Source of the DNA: an uncultured Desulfosarcina sp.
GTDB lineage: Bacteria; Desulfobacterota; Desulfobacteria; Desulfobacterales; Desulfosarcinaceae
DNA: 64,000 nucleotides
NCBI RefSeq assembly: GCF_963668215.1
Contig: NZ_OY764190.1
Location: forward strand, 5,084,001-5,148,000
Direction: 5' to 3'
Shown: one piece after another, positions 24,803 through 32,439 of the stretch
Numbering within the stretch: the first letter of the stretch is position 1
Layout of the letters: the number at the start of each line of letters is the position of its first letter
The notes under the pieces: model-generated
The model's input: the letters and a program-made list of their open reading frames with translations, nothing else
Databases searched by the model: none
What the model was told of the DNA's origin: nothing
Position numbers and translations under genes: made by a program

Positions 24803-25801
24803 ATGTACCTGGCTCGAGTGCCCGATAAAAATATGGGCTGGCGGTACATCATTCGACAGTCCTATTCCCACAACAATGGATACCGCAGCCGCGATCTTTT
24901 CGATCTGGGGGACGATCCGTCGCGCTTTATCGTCTACCCCGGCGGCAACGGGTTTTACATCGACACGAGCATTGAAAGAGCCATCGCCGATCAGGGCATT
25001 TCCGTTTCCCAGGACGATCTGGAACCGATTTTTCTGCCTTTCCTGGCGCCGCACATCCGGCGGGTGATCGACGGATTCGATCGAAAATCACGTCATCAGG
25101 AAGTGTTGCAAGCGTGCACGCCGGCGGATGCCCACCATCGTTTCGATCGCTTCCGGCTCCATTTTTTACGAACCGGAAGGGTCAGTCACCGGGAGATGGG
25201 CTGCACGCCGGATCGTTTTTATGCCAGACTGAACCATAAATCCCGGGATGAGATCGAATATGATTTCATTCGAGCCGAACGTCAGCTCAAACCCGGAGAA
25301 CTGGCCCTTTACACCTACCAGATCTTCGACCTGCAACGCCACTTTACCGAGGTTTACGCCCGCACCCATCCCGAAGCGCTCGACCCGGGGAAAATGGACC
25401 GCTTTTTCGTCAAAACCCTGTGCGAATTGAATCGGGACCGATCCTTCTGGATGGAGGAAGATACCGGCGAAAGCCTGCAACCGCATCTGGTGCGCTACGC
25501 GGTCATGTACTTCGACAGCGCCTTTCCGTTGCGTGATCCTTTCGGCGATTTCCTGCGGGATTTCATGAACCGGCATCGAATCTATCAGCCCCCCGAAAGT
25601 GTGCGGGTGAACCTGGAAGAATCCGCACGCCTGTTCGGCGTATCGAGCGAAACGCTGAAGAAGATGGATTGCCGGACATTGACGCGCAGATACCGCAAGC
25701 TGGCCCAGAAACATCATCCGGACAAGGGCGGCGATCCGGAAGGATTCATCCGGCTCAATGCGGCCTATCAGAAATTGCTGAAGCGCAAATCAAAACAGTG
25801 A
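24803..25801 (+). CDS. J-domain protein with uncharacterised N-terminal region
   Basis: 332 residues. The last 60 residues are a J-domain: LTRRYRKLAQKHHPDKGGDPE with the HPD tripeptide around residue 303-305 (positions about 25711-25719). The first 260 residues resemble no family I know; they are rich in aromatic and charged residues and have no signal peptide. J-domains stimulate Hsp70 ATPase, so the N-terminus may be a client-binding part. An Hsp70-like gene lies 7 kb away, but partnership is unproven. GGGAG ribosome binding site nine nucleotides before ATG. Confidence 0.82.
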   Translation: MYLARVPDKNMGWRYIIRQSYSHNNGYRSRDLFDLGDDPSRFIVYPGGNGFYIDTSIERAIADQGISVSQDDLEPIFLPFLAPHIRRVIDGFDRKSRHQEVLQACTPADAHHRFDRFRLHFLRTGRVSHREMGCTPDRFYARLNHKSRDEIEYDFIRAERQLKPGELALYTYQIFDLQRHFTEVYARTHPEALDPGKMDRFFVKTLCELNRDRSFWMEEDTGESLQPHLVRYAVMYFDSAFPLRDPFGDFLRDFMNRHRIYQPPESVRVNLEESARLFGVSSETLKKMDCRTLTRRYRKLAQKHHPDKGGDPEGFIRLNAAYQKLLKRKSKQ

Positions 25802-25869
25802 CAGATTCGCAAAAAAGCCCGATACTTGTTTTTGTTATGCATTCACTAAGGAAAAACTCGGGGTATGCG

Positions 25870-25897
25870 GTAGGGGCACGGCGCGCCGTGCCCCTAC
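25870..25897. repeat. REP-like perfect palindrome, GTAGGGGC type
   Basis: A perfect 28-nt palindrome starts GTAGGGGCACGGCG and continues with its reverse complement. It lies between the converging ends of the J-domain gene and the membrane protein gene, 69 bp and 11 bp from their stops. It shares both ends with the element at 2528-2554. It can fold into a strong hairpin and may end transcription from both sides. Confidence 0.65.
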
Positions 25898-25907
25898 ATT
25901 GCCAACG

Positions 25908-26489
25908 TTAAGGCTGCGGTGGGGCAGGGGGAACTCTGCCGGCGAGTTTTTCTTCGTAGGTGGAAAGCAGAAACAGCGTTGCCAGGGGTTGGGTGAACAG
26001 CACGCCGATGAACACGGAGCTTCCGATGGCGGAAATGGCGATGAAAATGACCACCACCACCACGTGGTCCACCAGATCCCCGCGCCGCCCCATGGCGTAA
26101 CTTTCCTTGATCGCATCGACGATGCCCAGGTTTTTGTCGGTCATCAATGGCAGCATGTAAACGCAGCAGAAGGTGACGCCGACAACGATAATAATGCCGG
26201 GCAGGACCAGCAGGGTGAAGCCGATGGCCGTAGCCACCGCAAAGGCGATCCCGAAACCCAGAAGCGGAAGGAACAGATTCATGTGGGCAAACAGGTCCTG
26301 AACTTTGGGCTCCCGTCCATTGCGGACGAGTTGCAGAAGGCTCTGGGTGTAGCCGGCCATGGTCACCGGGGCCAAAATGCCCAGGGTAAAGGAACTCACC
26401 GCCACCATGACCAGAGTCATGATGAGCAGCGAGACGATGTTGCCGAGGGTCAGATTCCAGGCGGATTCGATATGACGTTTGAAGTCCAT
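25908..26489 (-). CDS. Integral membrane protein, unknown function
   Basis: 193 residues with about five hydrophobic segments: 17-45, 70-95 (LLGFGIAFAVATAIGFTLL), 96-115, 140-165 and 160-180. Glycine-rich helices and the MGRRGDLVDH loop resemble the broad DUF975/DUF4013/YciC-type multi-pass group, but no diagnostic motif is visible. The C-terminus is proline-rich. It is a single gene, possibly distal to the YceD pair upstream, with a 133-bp gap. Function unknown. Confidence 0.7.
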   Translation of the reverse strand: MDFKRHIESAWNLTLGNIVSLLIMTLVMVAVSSFTLGILAPVTMAGYTQSLLQLVRNGREPKVQDLFAHMNLFLPLLGFGIAFAVATAIGFTLLVLPGIIIVVGVTFCCVYMLPLMTDKNLGIVDAIKESYAMGRRGDLVDHVVVVVIFIAISAIGSSVFIGVLFTQPLATLFLLSTYEEKLAGRVPPAPPQP

Positions 26490-26622
26490 GCGCTCTCCAG
26501 AAAGGTAGTGGTTGAAGGTTTGCTGGATGAATGTCGCTGTCTGATGAATTGGCGAATACTTGGAGCAATGACAGGCATATAGCGGTTGCTCGGGCAGTTG
26601 TCAACCGTTAGCGGGATGGTTC

Positions 26623-26802
26623 TTAACGGTTCAAGCGGCCGTCCAGCATACGTTTGATCCGGTCGCGTTCGGACCGGGCCCGGCCAAGCTCACGTTTCAG
26701 CCGATCCCGTTCCTCAAGCGGCGCCTGGGCCAACTTTCTTTCCAATCGATCCACCGCCTGCTGAAGACGATATAGATCCTTGGCGATGAGCCGGATGGAC
26801 AT
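26623..26802 (-). CDS. 59-residue charged coiled-coil protein behind YceD
   Basis: A 59-codon frame starts at ATG 26802, 7 nt after the stop of the YceD/DUF177 gene, and ends at TAA 26623-26625. The product begins MSIRLIAKDLYRLQQAVDRL and continues with RERDRLKRELGR-like heptads, about half charged, predicting one long helix. GGGAG lies about ten nucleotides upstream. Tight coupling and clean coding use support a real gene. The usual YceD partner rpmF is not here. Function unknown. Confidence 0.65.
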   Translation of the reverse strand: MSIRLIAKDLYRLQQAVDRLERKLAQAPLEERDRLKRELGRARSERDRIKRMLDGRLNR

Positions 26803-26809
26803 GGACGGA

Positions 26810-27370
26810 TCACTCCCTTTTTTCAGGAAGCGAGAGATTCTTCAGGACGGAAAAAGGATTGCCCGCGTCTTGGGTCTTGCATCGGCAGGTCGATCGGTTG
26901 AGATCGGCCCCGCATTGGTTGCACAGGCCCTTGCAGGTTTCTATGCACAGCGGGTTGAAGGGCAGGGCCATGATGATCTGCTGGGCGATCTCCTCGCTCA
27001 GATCGATGCTGTCGCCGCTGTAAAGGAGCACGTCCATTTCATCGGCCGCCAGTTCGGTTTCGCCAACCAGGGCATCGGCCGGCAATTCGGCCGACGCCGC
27101 CACGGCCGTTACGGAAAACTCGGATTGTACGTTCAGATCGAACGGCGTCAGGCACCGGCTGCATCGAAGGTGTACCCCGGTATGGACCTCGCCTTCGATC
27201 AATACGGTTTCCCCGGCCAGTGTCGCGACAATGCGAACCTGGACCGGCTGGACGAACCGGATATCCTCTTTGCGGGATAATTCGGCCAGAAGCGGGAGTT
27301 TGACGGCCTCCACCGCTTCGTTCAAAAGCCAACCGGCTTCACGAATACTGCGGATAGGAATGGTAAGCAT
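26810..27370 (-). CDS. YceD / DUF177 family protein
   Basis: 186 residues. LRCSRCLTPFDL (about 79) and the C-terminal PLCIETCKGLCNQCGADLN (about 144-162) with a final CRCK are the family pattern, with cysteine pairs likely to bind zinc. YceD proteins are linked to 23S rRNA accumulation and are normally encoded just before rpmF (ribosomal protein L32). Here the next gene is the 59-residue coiled-coil frame instead. Start ATG 27370. Cytoplasmic. Confidence 0.88.
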   Translation of the reverse strand: MLTIPIRSIREAGWLLNEAVEAVKLPLLAELSRKEDIRFVQPVQVRIVATLAGETVLIEGEVHTGVHLRCSRCLTPFDLNVQSEFSVTAVAASAELPADALVGETELAADEMDVLLYSGDSIDLSEEIAQQIIMALPFNPLCIETCKGLCNQCGADLNRSTCRCKTQDAGNPFSVLKNLSLPEKRE

Positions 27371-27479
27371 GGCGAATCGGCGGCAGATTCAGGTTCATGT
27401 TCGGTTCGATTCTTCCCGCCAGCGGCCATGAAAAAGACTGCAAAAGGCGAAGAAGGTGTGTTGGTTGTCAGCGCGGGTA

Positions 27480-27722
27480 TCAAGGATAACGCGACCGGGC
27501 CTCCCGCGCCGCATAAAAGGTCAGTTCCCAGACGTCCCGGCGGGTGTCGTGCCGGATGATATACAGTGCGTCGTCATCGCCGATGAGTTTGAAGTATCGG
27601 TGGGCCGGTGAAAGCCAGCGATCCTGGACAGTTACGACGCCGATCCGGCATGTTCCCATGGTCAGGCTCCGGGGCGTCTCTTCTCCCCGGTAGCCGGCAT
27701 AGCAATCCACGCGGATCTGCAT
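27480..27722 (-). CDS. Conserved-looking small protein, unknown
   Basis: 80 residues: MQIRVDCYAGYRGEETPRSL, then a beta-rich part with DRWLSPAHRYFKLIGDDDALYIIRH in two strands. The GYRGEETPR opening and D.WY-like pattern look like a family of 70-90-residue proteins found in deltaproteobacteria as I recall. Its ATG directly follows the TAA of the upstream gene (TAAATG), so the two are a coupled pair. No function assigned. Confidence 0.65.
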   Translation of the reverse strand: MQIRVDCYAGYRGEETPRSLTMGTCRIGVVTVQDRWLSPAHRYFKLIGDDDALYIIRHDTRRDVWELTFYAAREARSRYP

Positions 27723-28079
27723 TTACCGTCCGGGAACAATAATCCGCGAATCGTCGCGCTGCTTTCTCTGCTCCTCTTCCTGCATTTTGCGGAGTTGTTC
27801 GATCATTTGCGCCATCTCCTGCTCCATTGCCGCAGGGAAGGCGTCCATGGCTTCCTGCAGGTTGTTGGCCATCAACCTGGCCTGCAGCGGCAGCGGCCCC
27901 TGGGGGGTGAGGATCTGGGTATGGCCAAGGAAAATCGGCGTCCGGCTGGGATCATCATCGCCGCTTTCGGTGACGGGCACCATTCTGCGGATAGATGCCA
28001 CTTTAAGGTCGGTGATGGATTCTTCCCGATAAAGATTTTTACGATCAACTGTAAAATCAATTTGTTCTGATTCGCTCAT
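27723..28079 (-). CDS. Conserved hypothetical cytoplasmic protein
   Basis: 118 residues without signal or membrane segment. The N-half contains YREESITDLKVASIRRM and the centre PIFLGHTQILTPQGPLPLQA, a likely beta core. The C-terminal 45 residues are a charged amphipathic helix (MEQEMAQMIEQLRKMQEEEQ). It is followed with no gap by the 80-residue gene. The helix suggests dimerisation or docking. Function unknown. Confidence 0.65.
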   Translation of the reverse strand: MSESEQIDFTVDRKNLYREESITDLKVASIRRMVPVTESGDDDPSRTPIFLGHTQILTPQGPLPLQARLMANNLQEAMDAFPAAMEQEMAQMIEQLRKMQEEEQRKQRDDSRIIVPGR

Positions 28080-28241
28080 TCATGTTCTCCAGTAAGTTTG
28101 AAACATCCGTTGTCGACAGAAAAAATCGAAAGGAGATGGAAAAACGCGTTTCCATCCATGCCGGTGCACCCTACCCGATTTCGATTACGGTGTCACGGTG
28201 TTTGTCAAAAAACGGAAAGCCGCGGATTCGTGCGCTGCTTA

Positions 28242-28270
28242 TTGAAGTTTTCATCCTCCGGGCGTATATT
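28242..28270 (+). promoter_or_regulatory. Putative promoter of the CDF transporter, start codon 11 nt after -10
   Basis: TTGAAG (28242-28247) and TATATT (28265-28270) are 17 bp apart. The likely start codon at 28281 would lie about 4 nt after the transcription start, giving a nearly leaderless mRNA. This agrees with the lack of a Shine-Dalgarno site. Confidence 0.5.
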
Positions 28271-28280
28271 TCCACTACTC

Positions 28281-29303
28281 ATGACACCAGAAAAAACAAA
28301 AGATCTGTCAGGTGGAAAACGCTATGGCGGACGCATGGGCGCCATCCTCATTTCCCTGCTGGTCGCCATCGGGCTGCTGGCCGTTAAATTCTATACCTAT
28401 CGCCTGACCCACTCCGCGGCAGTTCTCTCGGATGCGCTGGAGTCCATTATAAACGTGGTGGCCGCCACCTTCGCCGTGGTGAGCATCTGGATGGCCGCCC
28501 AGCCGCCGGACGCCGACCACCCTTATGGTCATGGCAAGATCGAATACTTTTCGGCGGGTTTCGAAGGCGCATTGATCATATTTGCCGCCATCGGTATCTT
28601 CAAAACCGGTATCTCCCATCTCGCGATGCCCCATCCGCTTCCCAACCTGCAGACGGGGCTGATCATTCTGCTGGCCGCTTCCGCCGTTAATCTGCTTTTG
28701 GGAGTTGGGCTGGTTCGGGTGGGAAAACGAACGAATTCTTTGACACTGGTTGCCGACGGCCGGCACGTGCTGACCGATGTTTACACCTCGGCGGGCATTG
28801 TGGTCGGTCTGGTCCTGGTGTACTGGACCGGCTGGCTGTGGATGGACGGTGCTCTGGCCTGTCTGGTGGGGCTGCATATTCTGCTTACCGGCCTGCAACT
28901 GGTGCGGCAGAGCTTTTCCGGGTTGATGGACGCTTCGGACCCCGAACTGCTGGACGAGATTTCCCGTGTGCTGGAAGGCCATCGCAAGCCGGTCTGGATC
29001 GATATCCATCAACTGAGGGCCTGGCGTTCGGGCAATTTTGTACATATCGACCTGCACCTGGTGCTTCCCCGGGACCTGTTCCTCGAAAACGCCCACGTCG
29101 AAGCCAAGATTGTGGAACGGATGCTTATCGACCACTTCGAAGGCCATGCCGGCGTCCTGGTTCACATGGACCCTTGCGAAGACCCGGAATGCGCCGTCTG
29201 CACCCAATACCGGTGCAATTTGCGCAGCCGGGAATCCGAGGCACCGGTTGCCTGGGATCGTGAGCGGTTGACGGTGCGTAAAAATGGATCCGTAAACGAT
29301 TGA
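28281..29303 (+). CDS. Cation diffusion facilitator family transporter
   Basis: 340 residues from ATG 28281; the frame stays open upstream but lacks protein character. Six membrane helices fill residues 20-215. HSAAVLSDALES in helix 2 and ADGRHVLTDV in helix 5 (H-x-x-x-D) form the intramembrane metal site. Residues 225-320 are the cytoplasmic ferredoxin-like domain (IDIHQLRAWRSGNFVHIDLHL). A C-terminal CEDPECAVC segment adds cysteines for metal binding. Such proteins export Zn, Fe, Mn or Co by proton antiport; the metal is not readable. Convergent with the sensor kinase, 14 bp apart. Confidence 0.92.
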   Translation: MTPEKTKDLSGGKRYGGRMGAILISLLVAIGLLAVKFYTYRLTHSAAVLSDALESIINVVAATFAVVSIWMAAQPPDADHPYGHGKIEYFSAGFEGALIIFAAIGIFKTGISHLAMPHPLPNLQTGLIILLAASAVNLLLGVGLVRVGKRTNSLTLVADGRHVLTDVYTSAGIVVGLVLVYWTGWLWMDGALACLVGLHILLTGLQLVRQSFSGLMDASDPELLDEISRVLEGHRKPVWIDIHQLRAWRSGNFVHIDLHLVLPRDLFLENAHVEAKIVERMLIDHFEGHAGVLVHMDPCEDPECAVCTQYRCNLRSRESEAPVAWDRERLTVRKNGSVND

Positions 29304-29317
29304 CGGATCAATCTGTA

Positions 29318-32062
29318 TCATCCGGATGTTCCGTCTGTCGCTGAGGCGGGCAGTCCCTTCCATGGAAGGAAAAAGGAAAAGGTGGCGCCTTTTCCGAACT
29401 GGCTTTTCACCGTCAGTTCCCCTTTATGGTGTCGAATGATGCGGCGGGTAATGGAAAGGCCCAGTCCGGTTCCGGCAGGTCGGCCGCGGCCCGGATCCAT
29501 CACCTGATGGAAGCGGTCGAAAATCTGCCGTTGATCCGCTTCGCTGATGCCGATGCCGTTGTCCGCCACCGATACCGTCGCCCCCTTTTCGTCGGCCGCC
29601 AACCGCACATCGATGCGGCCCGTCTCCGGTTCGCAGAATTTGACGGCATTGGAAATCAGGTTCACCATGGCCTGAATCAGCTGATCCCGGTCCCCTTGAA
29701 TGCGCTGCTGGCCGTCGGGCAGGTGCAGCTGCATCCGAATGTTTTTTTCCGCCACCAACTGGCCGGTAGCGCTGACTGCCTCTTCGATCACCTCTTTGAG
29801 ATCCACCGGTGCGATGGTCCATCGCAGACGGCCCATCTCCATTTTCTGAAAATCGAGAACCTGGGTGATCAGGCGGGTCAGCCGTCGGGTCTCCCGGATG
29901 ATGATGCCGGCGAATTCCCGCTGTCGATCGGGCGTCGTTTCGGGATAATCGTGCAGGATCTCGGCCAGGGAGCGAATCGCCGTCAGCGGCGTCCGCAGTT
30001 CATGGGAAACCGTGGAGATGAACTCGTCTTTCAGCCGGTCCAGCTCCTGAAGTCGCTGGTTGGCCGCGCGCAATTCCGCCGTGGCCCGCTCCAGTTCGTG
30101 GCTGTAGATAATCGCCTGGCGGGTTTCGTTGAGGATGTCCATCACCTCGTCGATACCCAGCGGCTCTTCCTTGACTACCGAAGCGACCATGACTCTGGCC
30201 GATGCCGCCCCGATGGCCCCGGCCAGCAGTTTTTCGATATGGTTGACCAGACCGGGATCGCGGGTGAGGGACTGGTCCCGGTTAATTCCGTATGCCATGG
30301 CATAATTGTCCAGGGCCGCTTCGGTCCGTTCTTTCCCTAAAAAGCGCTCCAGCATGGAGACCAGGTCGGGCAGATAGGCGGTCCCCCGCCAGACGGATGA
30401 GTCGTGAACCCGACCCACATACCGGTAGACGTCCACGAACATGGCCGCCTGGGTGTGTTCCAAAACCGAAGGACGGCTGAAAAGGGAACCCGCCAGATAG
30501 CAGCCCACATTGGCCAGCATGCTCCAGAACACCGCATGGGTGATGTGGTCGAACACATCCAGGCCGAACAGCTCGAAGGGTTTCAGCAGGGCGATGCCGA
30601 AGGGGCCATGCTCCAGAAAATCCTGGGCGATCAATCCGGCCCCGGCCAGGGAGGGCAGAAACAGGGTATAGAACCAGACGGCGAATCCGGCCAGCAACCC
30701 CAGCAGGGCGCCGGTGCGGGTACCCCGTTTCCAGAAGATCCCGATCAGCAGGGATGGGGCGAACTGGGCCACCGCCGCAAAGGAGACCAGGCCGATGGAT
30801 ACCAGGGTGTAGTATTCCCCCGCATAGTGGAAGTAGGCATAGCCCATGAGCAGCACGAAGATGATGCCCATCCGCCGTATGATCAGCAAGATGCCGCTCA
30901 AATCGCTGCGCTGGGCCAGCTTCAAAGAGGGCATGTGCAACAGCAGGGGCATGACCAGATCGTTGCAGATCATGGTGGAAAGGGCCACCGTCTCGACGAT
31001 GACCATTCCGGTTGCCGCCGACATGCCGCCGATAAAGACCAGCAGCGTCAAAAAGACCTGTTTGTCGACCATGGGCAGGGTCAAAACGAACATGTCCGCG
31101 TCCAGTCCGCTATGCCCGAAAGAGAGCATGCCGGCAAAGGCCACCGGCAAGACGAAGAGATTGATGGCCACCAGGTAGAGAGGAAAAAGCCAGATGGCCT
31201 TGTTGAGATGGGTTTCATTGACATTTTCCACCACCATGACCTGAAACTGGCGGGGCAGAAAGACGATGGCCATCATGGAAAGAAAGATGTGGGCGGCCCA
31301 GCTGGAATAGGCGCCGGGTTTTTCGGGCAGGGTCAGCAGCTGGCGCAGTTCCACGGATGCCATGGCCCTTTCCCCCAGATCGGCCAACCCGTCGTAGATG
31401 AAAAAGGTGACAAAGACGCCGACCGCCAGAAAAGCGACCAGTTTGACGATGGATTCCATGGCGATGGCCGCCACCAGCCCTTCGTGGCGCTCCGTGGCTT
31501 CGAGGTTGCGGGTGCCGAAAAGGGTGGCGAAGACCGCCAGTAAAAGGGCCACGTAAAAGGTGGTGTCGCTCCAGATTCCGATGCCGGCCGGATAGGACAG
31601 CGGCTTAAGGGACGGATATTGATGAATCAGAAGAAAGCTGGAAGAGATCGCTTTGAGCTGCAGCGAGATGTAGGGAATGATGCCCAAAACGGCGATAACG
31701 GTGACCACACCGCCCAGGGTCATGCTTTTCCCGTAGCGTGAGCCGATGAAATCGGCAATGGAGGTAATGCGGTGAACCTTTGAGATTCGGACAATTTTTC
31801 TGAGGATCACCCATCCCAGGGTGGCCATGAGAGTGGGGCCCAGATAGATGGTGAGAAAGGCGGGTCCGGCCGACGCCGCCCGGCCGACGCTGCCGTAAAA
31901 TGTCCAGGCTGTGCAGTATACGGCCAACGACAGAGCGTAGATATATGGGTTGCTGATGATGCTGCTGCCGGAATCGGCCCGTTTGTCTCCATAGTAGGCG
32001 ACGCCGAACAAAGCGCCGATGTAGCAAAGGGAGACGAAAATGACGGTTTCCGTGGCCAGCAT
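29318..32062 (-). CDS. Sodium:solute symporter-STAC-histidine kinase fusion (CbrA-like sensor)
   Basis: 914 residues. Residues 1-520 are a 13-helix SLC5/SSS transporter. About 550-620 is a STAC-type linker (VSMLERFLGKERTEAALDN). Then comes the HisKA domain with His in SHELRTPLTAIRS (about 686) and a complete HATPase with NLISNAVKF, VADNGIGIS and GTGLGLSITRR. CbrA in Pseudomonas is built like this and senses nutrients while moving substrate (histidine). There is no PAS domain here. No response regulator gene is next to it, so it is an orphan kinase in this window. The small membrane gene upstream is a likely partner. Confidence 0.93.
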   Translation of the reverse strand: MLATETVIFVSLCYIGALFGVAYYGDKRADSGSSIISNPYIYALSLAVYCTAWTFYGSVGRAASAGPAFLTIYLGPTLMATLGWVILRKIVRISKVHRITSIADFIGSRYGKSMTLGGVVTVIAVLGIIPYISLQLKAISSSFLLIHQYPSLKPLSYPAGIGIWSDTTFYVALLLAVFATLFGTRNLEATERHEGLVAAIAMESIVKLVAFLAVGVFVTFFIYDGLADLGERAMASVELRQLLTLPEKPGAYSSWAAHIFLSMMAIVFLPRQFQVMVVENVNETHLNKAIWLFPLYLVAINLFVLPVAFAGMLSFGHSGLDADMFVLTLPMVDKQVFLTLLVFIGGMSAATGMVIVETVALSTMICNDLVMPLLLHMPSLKLAQRSDLSGILLIIRRMGIIFVLLMGYAYFHYAGEYYTLVSIGLVSFAAVAQFAPSLLIGIFWKRGTRTGALLGLLAGFAVWFYTLFLPSLAGAGLIAQDFLEHGPFGIALLKPFELFGLDVFDHITHAVFWSMLANVGCYLAGSLFSRPSVLEHTQAAMFVDVYRYVGRVHDSSVWRGTAYLPDLVSMLERFLGKERTEAALDNYAMAYGINRDQSLTRDPGLVNHIEKLLAGAIGAASARVMVASVVKEEPLGIDEVMDILNETRQAIIYSHELERATAELRAANQRLQELDRLKDEFISTVSHELRTPLTAIRSLAEILHDYPETTPDRQREFAGIIIRETRRLTRLITQVLDFQKMEMGRLRWTIAPVDLKEVIEEAVSATGQLVAEKNIRMQLHLPDGQQRIQGDRDQLIQAMVNLISNAVKFCEPETGRIDVRLAADEKGATVSVADNGIGISEADQRQIFDRFHQVMDPGRGRPAGTGLGLSITRRIIRHHKGELTVKSQFGKGATFSFFLPWKGLPASATDGTSG

Positions 32063-32073
32063 GAAAGCGTCCT

Positions 32074-32298
32074 TTATCCGTTTTTATCGGGAAGCGCCTG
32101 ATCCGGCTTGCTGCGGCTGATCAGCAGCATAAGCAGGATCACCAGCAGCCAGACAGCGAACAGGTAAAAATAGAGAACGGGAATGCCCAGTAAGAGCGCC
32201 GGTCGGTTAAATAGCGAGATCAGGGGGAAATTGAACAGCAGCAGGCCCAGCAGAAACAGCCCGATCAGTCGCCCGGCGGTGGTTTTGTCACCTGTCAT
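32074..32298 (-). CDS. Small membrane protein paired with the transporter-kinase
   Basis: 74 residues from ATG 32298 (AGGA eight nucleotides upstream); a GTG at 32370 would add 24 residues. Two hydrophobic helices (RLIGLFLLGLLLFNFPLI and LLGIPVLYFYLFAVWLLVIL) with a short FNRP turn. It ends 11 bp before the kinase start. Small two-helix proteins precede many SSS transporters and CbrA-type sensors (CbrX in Pseudomonas), with translational coupling. Probably a subunit or folding partner of the fused sensor; inferred from position. Confidence 0.75.
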   Translation of the reverse strand: MTGDKTTAGRLIGLFLLGLLLFNFPLISLFNRPALLLGIPVLYFYLFAVWLLVILLMLLISRSKPDQALPDKNG

Positions 32299-32439
32299 CA
32301 ATCCGTTCCTTTCAAAAAGTCGGGTAAACGGATAGTTATCCTGGGGAACGTAGGGGGAAGGCAGACTCACTCTACCATCGGGGATGGGTAAAGTCCAGCT
32401 GGCGATTGAACAAGAAAAGGATTGCCGGATTTGCAGCGG

